A DNA stretch of 64,000 bases from Theodoxus fluviatilis (GCA_034096865.1 JAWQFJ010000605.1:40001-104000), one strand, 5' to 3'; positions 1 through 59,525 are shown, counted from the first letter of the stretch. Program-made: numbers and translations. The notes: a model not told the origin generated them from the letters alone.

Positions 1-480
1 GAAGAAGAAGAATGAAGAGGAGGAGGAGGAGGAGGAGGAGGAGGAGGAGGAGGAGGAGGAGGAGGAGGAGGAGGAGGAGGAGGAGGAGGAGGAGGAGGAG
101 GAGGAGGAGGAGGAGGAGGAGAAGAAGAAGAAGAAGAAGAAGAAGAAGAAGAAGAAGAAGAAGAAGAAGAAGAAGAAGAAGAAGAAGAAGAAGAAGAAGA
201 AGAAGAAGAAGAAGAAGAAGAAGAAGAAGAAGAAGAAGAAGAAGATGAAGAAGAAGAAGAAGAAGAAGAAGAAGAAGAAGAAGAAGAAGAAGAAGAAGAA
301 GAAGAAGAAGAAGAAGAAGAAGAAGAAGAAGAAGAAGAAGGGGAGGGAGGGAGGGAGGGAGGGAGGGAGGGAGGGAGGGAGGGAGGGAGGAAGGAAGGAA
401 GGAAGGAAGGAAGGAAGGGAAGGGAGGGAGGGAGGGAGGGAGGAAGGAAGAAAGAAGAAAGAGAAGAAAAAAAAGAAAGA
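1..480. repeat. GGA / GAA / GGGA low-complexity tract
   Basis: Trinucleotide GGA and GAA runs followed by GGGA/GGAA tetranucleotides. The open frames it generates (poly-Arg, poly-Lys) are by-products of the repeat and not genes. Confidence 0.95.
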
Positions 481-1150
481 ATGACAAAGAAGACATGCAG
501 GAGCTGTAGTCATACATGTATCAATACATTACAAAAAGAAAAATGAATCCAATAAATTTCTTACTAAAAAAACAAAAGCGAATATAAAAATTAATGGTGA
601 TGAAGAAGTAAAACATTAAGATGACATGCAGCACCACAAATGACCCCATCAACTGTTAAAACACCAACAATTACAAAAAAGAGTGGGCAACAAAGAGATT
701 CAAGTAAATTCACAAAGACGAGCATGCTCATTTCATATCCAACAGAAGAATATTGAAACAGCATCCAGCAGATGTGGAAAAAACATGACAATTTAGCATC
801 TTTTCAAGTACATGTACTGCCACAATATTTCATAAACTGATTACCCTTTACTCTCTTGAGTTCATGAGATAGAATTGATATAAATAAGTCAAAGACATGA
901 GTGGCATCCAAATAAGCACCTTTACAGGGCCTAGTTTAAATCCATACACCCTGCAATGTCACCTTATTTAAGCCAAAATCACAAAATACACATGCCTTTT
1001 ATTCAACACCAATTAACACACTATTCCGATTGCTACGCATTCTGCCATTTATAAACTAACACACCACCATTCCACAGTATAGCAATAGGTTGAAAAATTG
1101 TTTTCTAACCTTTGAGAACCATGTGAAATGAAGTATGTTGTGTAGGAGGA
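481..1150. other. No gene recognised
   Basis: AT-rich unique-looking sequence between two purine tracts. I see no exon, RNA gene or mobile-element signature. Confidence 0.5.
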
Positions 1151-1800
1151 GGTGGAGGAGCAGCAGCAGCAGCAGCAGGAGGAGGAGGAGGAGGAGGAGG
1201 AGGAGGAGGAGGAGGAGGAGGAGGAGGAGGAGGAGGAGGAGGAGGAGGAGGAGGAGGAAGAAGAGGAGGAGGAGGAGGAGCAGCAGGAGGAGGAGGACCA
1301 AATGAAGGAGGAGGAGGAGGACCAAATGAAGGAGGACCAGATGAAGGAGGACCAGATGAAGGAGGACCAGATGAAGGAGGAGGAGGACCAGATGAAGGAG
1401 GACCAGATGAAGGAGGAGGAGGACCAGATGAAGGAGGACCAGATGAAGGAGGAGGAGGACCAGATGAAGGAGGAGGAGGAGGACCAGATGAAGGAGGAGG
1501 AGGAGGACCAGATGAAGGAGGAGGAGGACCAGATGAAGGAGGACCAGATGAAGGAGGAGGAGGAGGACCAGATGAAGGAGGAGGAGGAGAACCAGATGAA
1601 GAAGGAGGAGGACCAGATGAAGGAGGAGGAGGACGAGGAGGACGAGGAGGAGGACGAGGAGGAGGAGACGAAAGTGGAGGTGGGGGAGGAGGAGGAAGAG
1701 AGGGGGAAAGGAGATGGAAGGACGAGAAGGAGGGAGGACAAGGACGAGGGAAGACGAGAAGAAGGAGAAAGGAGGAGGAAAAGGATGAAAAGGAGGGTGA
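1151..1800. repeat. GGA tract with nested 'accagatgaagg' minisatellite
   Basis: A GGA run interrupted by about 20 copies of ACCAGATGAAGG spaced by variable numbers of GGA. The pattern reads through in several frames on both strands because all units are multiples of three, which explains the long open frames here. Confidence 0.9.
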
Positions 1801-1816
1801 AGAGTAGCAGTTGTAC

Positions 1817-1900
1817 AACGAACGAGCGAACGAACGAACGAACGAACGAACGAACGAACGAACGAACGAACGAACGAACGAACGAACAAACGAACGAACG
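1817..1900. repeat. (CGAA)n microsatellite
   Basis: About 20 tandem CGAA units with few interruptions. Confidence 0.95.
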
Positions 1901-2042
1901 GGTTTATTTGCTCAGGCAACCAATCCATCACAACATCACAAGTAGAAAACTTCGGTTGACGCAATTCTCACAGCCTCGTGCCTCCTTTGAATTGCATGGT
2001 GCAGGTATCTTGTTATTGATTTTATCATTTGCATATTTTTAT

Positions 2043-2410
2043 GGACAGTAGGTTCTCAATATTGACAATTTCATGGGGCTCAATCGCATCAGAAATGTAC
2101 ATTTGTCGCTGATCAGCATAAATTGGACATTCGTGCAGGAAGTGTTCTTCCGTTTCATCAACTTCAGAACAGGCTGGACATGTGGACATGGCTGAAGATT
2201 GAGCTTTACATCGACTCTGGTGGACAAATAAATACGATAATCCACAGCGAAAACGGTTATACGTATCTCGAAATATCTTGTTGTCATTGGTTTGCAGAGA
2301 GGTCCCTCGACAAAATTCTTGTTTGAACCTTCTGTAAAAGGAATACCTGTCACTGCGATTCGGCCCTTCTCGCCAATTCGTAATATACTCCGCTATGAGG
2401 CTTTCCTTTA
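2043..2410 (-). pseudogene. Non-LTR retrotransposon reverse transcriptase, C-terminal tail
   Basis: One minus frame of about 120 codons has no internal stop. It contains YITNWREGPNRSDRYSFYRR, NRFRCGLSYL, then a zinc-knuckle-like CPACSEVDETEEHFLHECPI and a terminal stop. CxxC...ExxxHxxxxC after an FRCG/FRLG stretch is the usual C-terminus of LINE ORF2 proteins; the intact LINE at 14.3-15.9 kb ends the same way (FRLG...CPCC...EIHVLLQCPVY). There is no catalytic domain here, so it is a fragment cut at its 5' side by a stop at about 2410. The sequence differs from the 14-kb copy, so it belongs to another family. Confidence 0.8.
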
Positions 2411-2581
2411 GTTATCTCAAAAAAGTCACTTCATTCTGTACGACTTGTACTTCCCACGCATGATTAAAATTATGTTTCTCCAACAAAGGATTCACACTGT
2501 ACGCCCATTTTTCTGTTACAGAACAATACAGCAGTTGTACAACCAAAGCAAGTGATAAGGCTGAAACAAATATTGCCTTAC

Positions 2582-2678
2582 CCAACCAGAATTCACCATG
2601 GAGATTTCCAAAGCCCTTTTCGTATTCATTCCACCCTCGATAGAAATTATTCTTCCCATCCTGTCGTAGCTGAAACAC
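2582..2678 (-). CDS. Isolated fibrinogen C-terminal domain exon
   Basis: A 97-nt exon with a TTTTCAG acceptor and a GG|GTAAGG donor, reading VFQLRQDGKNNFYRGWNEYE and KGFGNLHGEFWLG. The 'QxRxDGxxxFyRxWxxYxxGFGxxxGEFWLG' pattern is the hallmark of fibrinogen-related domains, as in FREPs, ficolins and tenascins, which bind carbohydrate or protein ligands outside the cell. No other fibrinogen exon was found. The lower neighbour is a LINE tail and the upper neighbour a CT/GA tract. It may be a lone exon of a gene extending left, or an exon relic. Confidence 0.8.
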
Positions 2679-2710
2679 CTGAAAAGAGATAATCATTTCA
2701 TCAAACGTAT

Positions 2711-2744
2711 TGAAACGCTCTCTCTCTCTCTCTGTCTCTCTCTC

Positions 2745-2800
<56 letters not shown>

Positions 2801-3560
2801 NNNGAAGGGGAGGGAGGGAGGGAGAAGGGGGGGGGGGGGGGAGAGCAGAGGGAGGGAGGGAGGGGAGGGAGGGAGGGAGGGAGGGAGGGAGGGAGGGGGG
2901 GAGGGAGGGACAAGAGGGAGGGACGGAGGGAAGGAGGAAGAAGGAGGGAGAGAGGGAAGAAGGAGGAGGAGGGAGGGAAGGAGGAGGAAGAGAGAGGGAG
3001 GGAAGGAGGGAGGGTAGGAGGAGGATTAAAGGAGGGTAGGAGGAGGATGGAAGAATGAGGAGAGAGGGAGGGAAGGAGGAAAGGAGGAGGAGGGAGGGAA
3101 GGAGGAGGAAGGGGGGGGGGGGGAGGAGGAGAAGAGAGGGGGGAGAGAATAGAGAGAGGGAGGGAAGGAGGATGAGGAGGGAGAGAGGGAGGGAAAGGAG
3201 GAGGCGGGAGGGAAGGAGGGGGGGGGGGGGAGGAGGAGGAGGGGGGAAAGGAGGAGGAGGAGAAGGGAGGGAGAGACAGAGGAGGAGGAGGAGGGAGGGG
3301 AGGGGGGGAGGAAGGAAGGAGGGAGGAAAGAAGGAGGAGGGAGGGGAGGAAGAGAGAGGGGGAAGGAATAGAGAAAGTGAGGAAATGAGGAGGAGGGAGG
3401 GAAGGAGGAGGAGGGGGAGAAGGAGGAGGGGGAAGGGGGGGAAGGAGGAGGAGGAGGAGGAGGAGGAGGGAGGGAGGGAGGGAGGGAGGGAGGAGGAGGG
3501 AGGGAGAACGAAGGAGGGGGGAGATTAAGAGAGAGGGAGAACGAAGGAGGGGGAAGTTGG
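2711..3560. repeat. (CT)n joined through NNN to a 750-bp GGGA/GGA purine tract
   Basis: A pure (CT)n run ends at an NNN at 2801-2803, and the other side is purine (GGGA, GGA, GAGA). The abrupt strand-composition switch at a placeholder gap suggests a collapsed or patched assembly. The proline/serine or arginine/glycine frames here are not genes. Confidence 0.9.
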
Positions 3561-3894
3561 AATTGTAATGGAAAGAGGACCATGAGGACAAAAAGGACAA
3601 TATAATAGTTGTCTACAGGAGTCAATAACCAACCATATTTCAAGGATTTACGAAAGTAAAAATTTTCTTGTTTGCAATGCACACAGATGCACATTTCCCA
3701 AAGGCAATGATGTATGGCATGCTGCTGAGTATTTCCTATTAGAAAATATTCTACAGACCTTACACAGTGCCCACTGCTGACAGTATATATCTTAGACCTT
3801 CCCAAGACAGCACCCCTTCAATCCAGCCCTCCTGTACCTCTTTCCCACTCTGCTATCTCAGGCAAAGTCACTCTTGCCCAACAGTACAGTCTCA

Positions 3895-3948
<54 letters not shown>

Positions 3949-4400
3949 CACACATACAGAACACTAGAAATAATGCTTACACACATTACACTAAAGTTTG
4001 CCTTAATCATCACAAAATACATCACATACTTCAATGCACCTGACAACTAAATGTATGCAGAAAAATTGGCTATGAAAAAATATTCAATTATAACAGAATT
4101 CATTAGGATTAAGCTTACAACAATATTTCAACAATTGTTTTGCTTCTGCTAATACATGTATGTATTTCATCTAGCAAATGGTAAAAATCCAGAACATCAT
4201 GAACAGGGACCACAGATGAGGACTTTCTAGTCACCCCCTGATGAGCCCAATGGACATGCATGGACATGGAATGCTACACAGATACTTACATTTTTCTGAC
4301 CTTTAATTTAGGGGTGGGGTGTGGGGGGGTGTGTGTACTGACAGTCAGAACTGACAAAATTCTACAAGAAGACCTTGCCAAAAGAAATGGTGCCTGATGG
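3561..4400. other. Non-coding; contains a (CA)n microsatellite at about 3897-3944
   Basis: Apart from the CA run, nothing gene-like was seen. Confidence 0.6.
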
Positions 4401-4419
4401 CTAGTTGTTGATTGTTTTG

Positions 4420-4887
4420 TTTGACGTTAGGTTCAAAGACCGGTATTCTACGGAGGATGCCATACTACCGTGCAAAGCTGCCAGATGCTCGACCTGCGCC
4501 ATCCTCTGCACCGAGGCGACTATAGTGAGAGACCACGTGACACACCAAGTAAGGGGCCGGTACTCGTGCTCCTTCAGCCACATGGTCTACCTCATCCGTT
4601 GCCGAAGAGGATGCAGGGACGCATGGTATATCGGAGAAACAAGCCAACAACTCTGCCAGCGCATGAACAGCCATCGCGCAACCATCAGAAACCGCTCCCC
4701 CCTGCCTGTGGCCGAACACTTTGGTCTCCCAGGCTATGCCACCTGTGACATACTTGTCAGTATACTGAGAGGTGGATTGACGGACCTACAGCAACGCAGA
4801 GCGGCTGAGCTCGCACTCATAACCAAATTCCAAACCCATGAGAACGGCCTCAATAGGGACATGGGATTCTTGAGCCACTATCAATAA
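4420..4887 (+). pseudogene. Penelope-like retroelement, GIY-YIG endonuclease end
   Basis: The frame ends at a TAA at 4885. It has a Cys motif (CKAARCSTC), then VYLIRCRRGC, WYIGETSQQLCQRMNSHR and PVAEHF. The 'vYxixC ... YiGeT ... lrxRmnxH' arrangement is the GIY-YIG nuclease found at the C-terminus of Penelope-like elements, which nicks target DNA for reverse transcription. The reverse transcriptase is missing, so the copy is 5'-truncated; the exact 5' edge (about 4400-4430) is unclear. About 200-300 bp of GC-richer sequence after the stop (to about 5130) looks like its 3' untranslated part. Confidence 0.82.
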
Positions 4888-5139
4888 AGCTGTCCCCGCA
4901 CTCATTTTTAGTGCAGACCCTGCTGTGGCCGTCCCTCCCTGTGTTGTGTTTGCGAAATACTCCTTTCAGCCTCCCTCACTGAACTGTCCTCACTGCTTCC
5001 CCGCCCTGCACGTGATTCACCTACTCCTATCACTATATATTTCTATCCCATAGCCAAGCCTTGTCACTTTGGCCTGACGAAGAAGCTGTGACTTCAAAAG
5101 CTCGCCCTAGGAAATCAAAAGTGCCGCTGCACGCCCCTG

Positions 5140-6085
5140 CCAACCCGCAGTGGGTAACCCTTCCTCATCGGCTGCAGAACCACCCCCAAACGGCCCTTTT
5201 CAGGGCCCCATCGGCTCAAGAGAGAACAATTGTCGGTTGCTTGTCATTTATTCTCTTTCAGTCCCTCGCACAAAGGTGACAGAATTGACACTGAACGGCT
5301 ACCAGATGCATTTATTTGCTAGTTTTGTTAGGTAGACACATAGATTGGCACTGTTAGTTTAATTAAATCTGGCAAGTAACTTGGAACAAAGATAATGAAT
5401 AAATGTGAACAATCGCACCCCACCCACTCCCACCACATCAGGAGTGCAATATAAACCAGCACTGATCAGTTTCTTCTATCAATGCATTTCAGTTGTAACT
5501 AAATTATGGAAGTAGCAGAGAAAGTTCCTCCTACATTCTGAACATAATAAAGGCAGACATTGCTCTGCATGGCTGCAAGGGCTGCACACAGATGCCAGTA
5601 AACACGGAAGGAAGGAAGGAAAGTGGCACAAGCATGGACTACATTGACCAGTCACAGCTGCATGCTACACACAAGGCAGAGCTGCTCCTTTCCCTGTGAC
5701 AAGGGTGCAAGAGACAGAAGTGCTCACAGACACAAAGGACTAGAGACAAAAATACTAGCCACAGGCCATACACACCATTAACTCGCTCCATGGCTCACAA
5801 GAAACCATGTTCAAGAGAGGGGAGGTCTGAAAAGGCAAAAGGTTGTTCTACTCCTAAAACAGGTTCCCGGGAAATGGAATGGAGAATGGTCAGAGAAACA
5901 GTGAGCGCACAATGATTACAACAAAATATTTCCCTCAAAAACCCATCCTCCCATCTCTACAACAGGAAGCAGCTGTAAACAAAAGACATCCAAAAATGGA
6001 TTCCCACCAAGGAAGCTGGAGTAAAATCCCATTTCACCCTAAAGAAAACCAGAGGCAGTCAGTGGATTTTGGTGACAATAAGAAA
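5140..6085. other. No gene recognised
   Basis: Unique-looking non-coding sequence. No splice-bounded exon or element end could be supported. Confidence 0.4.
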
Positions 6086-6172
6086 GGGTGGTGGTGGTGG
6101 TGGTGGTGGTGGTGGTGGTGGTGGTGATGATGATGGTGGTGGTGATGATGATGATGATGACAACGACGATAG

Positions 6173-6214
<42 letters not shown>

Positions 6215-6230
6215 CGACGACGACGACTAA
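6086..6230. repeat. (GGT)n / (GAT)n microsatellite
   Basis: Trinucleotide GGT followed by GAT and GAC units. The poly-Trp and poly-His frames are artefacts. Confidence 0.95.
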
Positions 6231-9200
6231 ACTGATCACAATGATAACATGAACTACAGAGGCTGCCATGACTTTGAGTCAAAAGTAAAAACTCAAATGT
6301 TTTTTGCTACAAGGTGCTACAAGAATGATCAGAGTGCAATTCTCCGGTTGACCTGGCCTGCCCCATAAAACGAGTTTAGAAATGGGGAGTTGCTTCACAC
6401 TGGTTATCATCACTGACAGTTATGAATATGATAATAACACAGCATGCAACTGTGATATTGTTGAGTGAGCAAAACTGATTTCAGCTAAACACCTATGCAT
6501 AACCACAGTAGCGTGCAGCACTGGCTGTTGATATCCAAGGTCTCTGTCCAGAGGGGAGCGTAGTGGGGCAACCCACCAGCCAAGCCAGCACTGGCTGCTA
6601 GGGGCAGATGCCATTACTTTGTGGCATGGCTTGATGAGCCAAGTGCAAGGCCTGCATGGCAACATACGAAGGAGCTACTCCTCATGACACAAGACAGTGT
6701 CAAGGTGAAAGCACAGCATGTCAGCCCCTCCATTTTTGCATACAAATTCAGCAGAAAGGAACCAAGGTACTGGTACAGGTTTTGGAGGACAACATAAAAT
6801 GGGATGTCAACTTTTCGGGTAGTACACGCCTCCCCAGGACAGACACCACAAACAAAAAGGAGAACTGACTCAACTTTGTGACTGGTGTAGGTGGGGAAAA
6901 ACAAAAGACTAGTACCTTGGTTCCTCTCTGTATTTCAGCATCCCAGGCAGCAATCAATAGTTTTTGTCAGACAAATTAAATCAGCATCTTCAAGTGTGCA
7001 AAGTCCCCATGCCGTCTGTCAACACATCCCACTCTACATAAAGGTGCTGGCTCAAAGTGGGACAATAAATGACTTCTACTACATCCCCAGGCACAACTAT
7101 TTGATTTGCAGACACATATTATAAGATTCCTATTCAGTAATATGCTTTTTGTCAGCTCTAGCATTTGTCAGTGGCACTGTAAAGCAATCAAAGGCCACTC
7201 TACCTTCAAATAGCACATACCATGCTTAGTGAGGATCACATCTGAGCTGAGCACCATGCCACGATGCCACTACAGTCTAGCTCTACAGGGCTGCTCCAGC
7301 AGCATGCGGCCAGGCCAGGCCAATCGTGGAACTTCACTGTGGCAGTTCCAATGCAACAGTAGGAAGCCGTCCATCCATTAACAAACCCTAGTAGCAAACG
7401 ATAGTCTCAGTGGAATCAACAAGTGTGAGAAATCTTTGCCCCTTGGAAAGAAAAGGAGAAGCTTAAAAAACTGCCAGTGGTGATAAGTCACAGCATTCTT
7501 CCCAACAGTGCGAAGCTTTGTGGCTAAGTGAATGCCTTGCGCAAACACACAATAAACACTGAGCCACCAAAAAGTTTATCGGAGACCATGTGCGACATTT
7601 TGAAAAGTGTTGCTATTTGGTGTCACAAAATTACATTCATGACCTCAGTTCTGCAAACCAAAGGACAAAAATTGCTCTGACACTTTCAAATGCTAGTGGG
7701 TTAATGTATGTCTATTAATATGCCAGTAAAAGTGAGTAGCCCCTTCCATAAGGAGTTGGGATGCAGAGAAGACTATACCCCATTGTCAAGGTCCTTCATC
7801 TCAAATAGCGCCTACAAAACAGAAACCAGGCACACTTTTTGTTAATGCTCAACAAGAGTTTCCAGCATTCAACAACATTAAATTCTAGACATCAGTATGA
7901 ATGATGATCTATCAATGATCTTCTGTCCAGGAAATACAAAACATGAATGGGAAAACAGCAGAGCCAAACAACTGTTTTGGTAAATGAATAATTCTCAAAT
8001 CATGACTTTCAAATGAATTAGTAGACAATGAATGAAAATTCCTTTTCTCCTCACATTCATCTTATGGGTGCATCTCTTCCTGCAAAAATAGCACAATAAC
8101 TGAATAAGGCAAAAAAGCAAGTTCTGTGATGAATATGAAGAGGAAATTATGGATATGTAAAATAGAATTAATCAGTGCTGAAATGCATTTCACATGAACA
8201 GAACATGAGCAATCTTAACTAAGCAATTCATCATTCTGGTGCATTCCAACCTTATACTTGTGGTGAGATTCGGGCAGTGCTAGCCGTTTAGCCTCTCGTT
8301 CACATGTAGTGAGAATCAAACTGCTTTTCCTCCCGGTTGTACAGCCATCGATTGCATAATTTTATTAGTAGATTCCTTTCTTGCAGTATCCGTAGTAGGC
8401 ATTCATGCATGTTGTATAAAGTGGGGAGTTCTTTGTAAAGGAATTTACGTTGGCGCATCAAAGAGTAGAGATGCATTCCGCCTATCTCCATCTCCACGGG
8501 TTAAAGGCCGTACCTTCAGCTGGACAGAGCAAAGTGTTTATAGAAGGAGCGATAGTGCCTGTGGGCACAAGGGACACGCCCTGTCAGATCAGAGGGAGAA
8601 TGGAGTTGTGTTCAGAACATCTGGGGTTCTGGTTGGCACCTGTTTGTGTTGGAGTGTGAAAGTTTAAAGGAATCTCTAATTGGTCAGGTTCTGGGACTGT
8701 CTCAGCCATTGAGAACGGAGGGCTGGAGCCAGAGGAGAGAAGGGTTGGAGGGGGAGAGAAGTGAGGAGTGGGCATTTGGGGAGCGAACAAGGAAGGGAGT
8801 GGAAACGGTTTGTGTCGTGTGCCCTTGTACGCTGCCATGTAAAGAAGGTGAATAAAGGAGTTTGAAAAGTCACCGGCCCGACTTGTCCTTTCGATATCCC
8901 ACCCACGCTACAACATCTACTGACATGCTCAACAGCCACACACCTACCACATACTAAAGCACAAAACTCACAAAAATGTAGTAGCAAAATAACTGCATAA
9001 CCATCATGGGACATTCTGTACTATAATGTGAAGTCTTCAACAACAACATCACGTCCAGTTCATCAGTCAGCCAGGTATTCCAAAGCCATCTACAAGTGCA
9101 CACAACGATAATGACTGAATGCAAGGCCAGAATCATAGAAGCTTGGTCTTGGTTGTCCAGCTGTCCAAATAGATTTATACAAAGCAGTGTCAATGAATAG

Positions 9201-10178
9201 AGATGCAAATATATCATACAACCAGACACTGGAAAAAGCTATGGGGGGAAAAACCTGAAGCATCTGGTTTATTTCCACTTAAAGAGCAACCAAATGTGAC
9301 CCATCTGGACAAATTCACTCACATGTTGGCAAGTTAGAAAGCCAAGAAACAGCCAAAAATTGAGGCTTGGGATCAAAAAAGCTGTTTTATAGTTTTTGGC
9401 ATATATGTGCTATTTAGTACATTTTCTACATCTATCAAAATAAAGCTATTTTGCTGTAAAATAACCATCATTTTAAACAACCACTATTCATGAAAGAAGT
9501 GTTGATGAGCTAACAATAATGTCAAGTGAGCCTATTTAGAAAGCATCATACTTTGTATCTTCCCTGTGGACTACGCCATACTATTTTGGTATCACTGGAA
9601 AGCTAACAACAGTTGAAAAATGACAGTGAGGCTCAATGAGAATTGAATGGTAAACAGAAATCCCCCAATGAAATAGATGCTTGTTTGCTAAGAGTATCAC
9701 ATGACAGGGATTATCATGTATTTCAGCTGGATTTTCTCAATTTTGTGAATCTTTACCTCCTGACCTTCAACATGCAATAATTTGGTGAAATAAAATGAAA
9801 TCTCCATATTTGCACTTTCCAATGATATAAAAACACAATTTGCCATTTTTTGTTTTATGTGGCTGATTACATGGATCACAAATAACAACATATTCAAGAC
9901 CACAACTTGTAGAAATCAAGATTTGGGACTTGTACAACAACTTTCAATACAAGTTTAAATTTTTTTTGCAGAAACACGTGGTACCAAAATAATCATGAGG
10001 ACACTGACATTTTTGCTCTAGATATCTCGAGCCATAACATTCTAGCAAAAACACACCCAAGGTTTTTTTTTCAGCCAGCAGTGTTGCTAAAAACAACCAT
10101 ACTGGATGCACACCTCACTGGATATCCGCAAAATAGGAAATCCTGGCCACTCTGAGAGGATCATTCAGAGCTCCTTAC
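6231..10178. other. Presumed intron or 3' flank of the ATPase, unassigned
   Basis: Nearly 4 kb without a recognisable exon. The missing ATPase exons (GDGxND, M5-M10) were specifically looked for on the minus strand and not seen. A stretch ending in CCCACCCACGCTACAACA near 8880-8918, with an AATAAA just before it, vaguely resembles the end of a Gypsy-type LTR, but no matching start or target duplication could be fixed. Confidence 0.4.
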
Positions 10179-56911
<46,733 letters not shown>

Positions 56912-58663
56912 CTGCAGACAGGGAGGGCAGACAGTGGTGAACAAGGTGAAAATCACCCTGTCTTGCTCTCTTCACAGTGCAAGCCTGATACACTTTCTAT
57001 GGCTTGATCCTTTTTAACACCAATGACATGATTTCTGATAGCTACACCATTAAGAGCTCATCTTATGATAGAAAACTGTCAAGTGCTGTGCTACACAGGG
57101 ATGTCGGGGAACTCTTCCACTCAAGGTCTTCTGTCATTAGTAATGGAGTGTCAGGGCTGTAAACAGTCCATCTCTAAACCTCATCAAGCCAGGATTTCTA
57201 TAGCTTGCCTATGTACTTTTTACTCTCAACAGACCACCAAAAAATGATCTTGGTCAGTAAAATCTCATAAATGCACTTTCAGTGCTAAGAATGTATTAGT
57301 ATTACTGAGTTTTTTAATTCATCAATAAGGCACTTTTCAGCAAAAAGAATCTGTAGGAAAGAGCTGTGATGGTAAACACATACAGACAACTCCAAGTTTC
57401 CTGCCTCTAAAGCCGATGCTTAATTAGAGGACAATAAATTCCAGCCCTGCACGTAGAAATTGTATGTGCTGAGCTTGATCACACATGTAAACAAATGTCT
57501 GCCATTTTTTTTTCTAGTTTGCATGCAAAACAATCATTTAACAAATCAATGACACACATACAAAGACACCGTAACCAAACAGCAGTACTAATATTTCAAA
57601 GCTCTATGTAGTATACACTGACTGTTTGTTTCCATCACTATATATTTCAATGGAAATGTGGGTTACTGAATGGTTCAGAACACCGGCATGCATTGGACTT
57701 GGTCAAATTCTTTCACAACTCCTTTAAACTACAGGTGTTCAAACACACAGCTCAAACTATATATATGTCATGTGACCAAATTTTGTGTCTGAAAACATTT
57801 TTTGGACCTCTTCGAACAAGAGTAATGCAGACGTTCCTACCCCAGATTTTCAGTTTCTGTATTCGGACTGGCAAAATGTGGTATCATAGGTATTATCCGG
57901 GACCAAAATTCGTATTTTTCACCCACTCGTCATATCAATGTAAGTAGGGATTTGACCACTGTACATAATCACTGCATTTTGAAATATGACTGACGACTAC
58001 CAGAGCTAAACATTCACCTCAGAAAAGAAAATGCAACTCACTGTGTAGCTTTCAGCCACTAACCCGCTACACCGAGGGCAGCTGGTGTCAGCCCCGGTCA
58101 CTCAGCACTGCTTTATTTCAGCTGCTGGTTATAGCAGCTCTTGAGTTGGTCTAGTTCTTTGCTTGTGTACACTGTAGCAGCAGGTTTGGACTTGAGGACC
58201 AGCAAACTCTCAAGTGTACTGTCACCTAAACTGGATCGCTGATCTGTGCGGTTCTTCCTTACGCAGGAAAACACTCACTCACAATGAGCGCTTGAATGGG
58301 GGATTGTCAAAATCCCACCCATCACAGCAGACAGCTCTTTGTAGGGCTCCATCTTCCCAACTGCAGCCCACTTTTCATCCATTTGTCCGCGCCAAAATCG
58401 AAACAAACAAGGGCAGGTAACTCTGTTACACCTGTTCTCAACGCTTTGTTATCAAATTGTTTTATTACTGAGACACAAGTTTTTTTTAGCAAATGGTGTC
58501 AACATTCCTTTTTTTAAGGCCTCCGCGTATTTCCATATTTGAGGTCTAAAATCTGGGAAAATATGAAAAAATCTGTAACTGTAGGCAGGTCTGGTAATTA
58601 ACTCATTCATGTGACAACAAACACTTTTGCAACTCCTATAAACAAAAGTCTGCCATAACAGAA

Positions 58664-58699
<36 letters not shown>

Positions 58700-59476
58700 A
58701 TGCATATATGTGTGCATGTGTGTTTTCGCTTGTTTTAGAGGGAGGGAAAGGGGGTTGGAGAGGCAGGGCAGTAGGTGTAAGTGAAAAATGATGTACCAAT
58801 TAATATTCACACTCACAGTCAGATGACTTTGGTACCTTCATACTTTCACAGCAGCGTGTCCAGCTCTTTGTTAGAACCTTCATTAGGAACATATTGCTGG
58901 GAAGATCTCAAAGAGGCAACAGTTGACTCACAGTCATGGGGGGATTATTTTTTAAAGCTTTTTCCAACCATAGGTGTATGTTGCAGATGAACTTTTCAAC
59001 GAGTCTTCACTCTTCCACCAAAGTAGACTGGAAGTGCATGGCAGGCACAAATTCCATGCAGTTTCCACAGGCAACAGCTGCTCAGGCGAGAAACCTATCT
59101 GTGGTAGTATTGTGTTTGATCAACATGCCTGCTGGCAACCATTAGAAGGCAAGGAAGGCCTCAGTGGCTTGCAGCACCAGCTGGCTGGATACCCAACCTA
59201 CCAGGTCCCACTTGATCAGGCCAGCTGTCAGGCCCACATTCTCTCCCTCAAGTGTCTACTTCAAAACATTTTCCAGCTACAAGTGAAGCTCAGGAACAGT
59301 TATTTTACAGTTATTACACACCTGCAAACTGGTCATCCAATGCATACAAAGCCTGACCAAATTCTGAAGATTCCCTGATGGAAACAAGAATAATGACTTT
59401 GTGTCCCAGGTTTATCTCCAGCTAAATGTACACTTCATGACATGTCTACCCAGAGGAAATGATGCAACATAATATG

Positions 59477-59525
<49 letters not shown>

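Noticed and set aside
12..484. Poly-Arg and poly-Lys open frames
   Set aside because: They are direct translations of GGA and GAA microsatellites with no codon variety or flanking gene structure.
1049..2051. Open frames of 230-302 codons on both strands
   Set aside because: All units of the GGA/ACCAGATGAAGG repeat are multiples of three, so every frame stays open; the same stretch is open on both strands.
5060..5130. Hammerhead-ribozyme motif in the Penelope-like 3' region
   Set aside because: A CTGACGA and a later GAAA occur, but stem II cannot be formed between them and no flanking stems fit, so the core is not supported.
7741..7800. Minus-strand exon candidate after TTTTGTAG (reads ALFEMKDLDNGV then stop)
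   Set aside because: It does not match any part of the missing ATPase C-terminus and ends in a stop without a gene context.
8257..8918. Possible solo LTR ending CCACGCTACAACA with AATAAA before it
   Set aside because: Candidate starts (TGTGGTGAG at 8257, TGTAGTGAG at 8304) give no matching target duplication.
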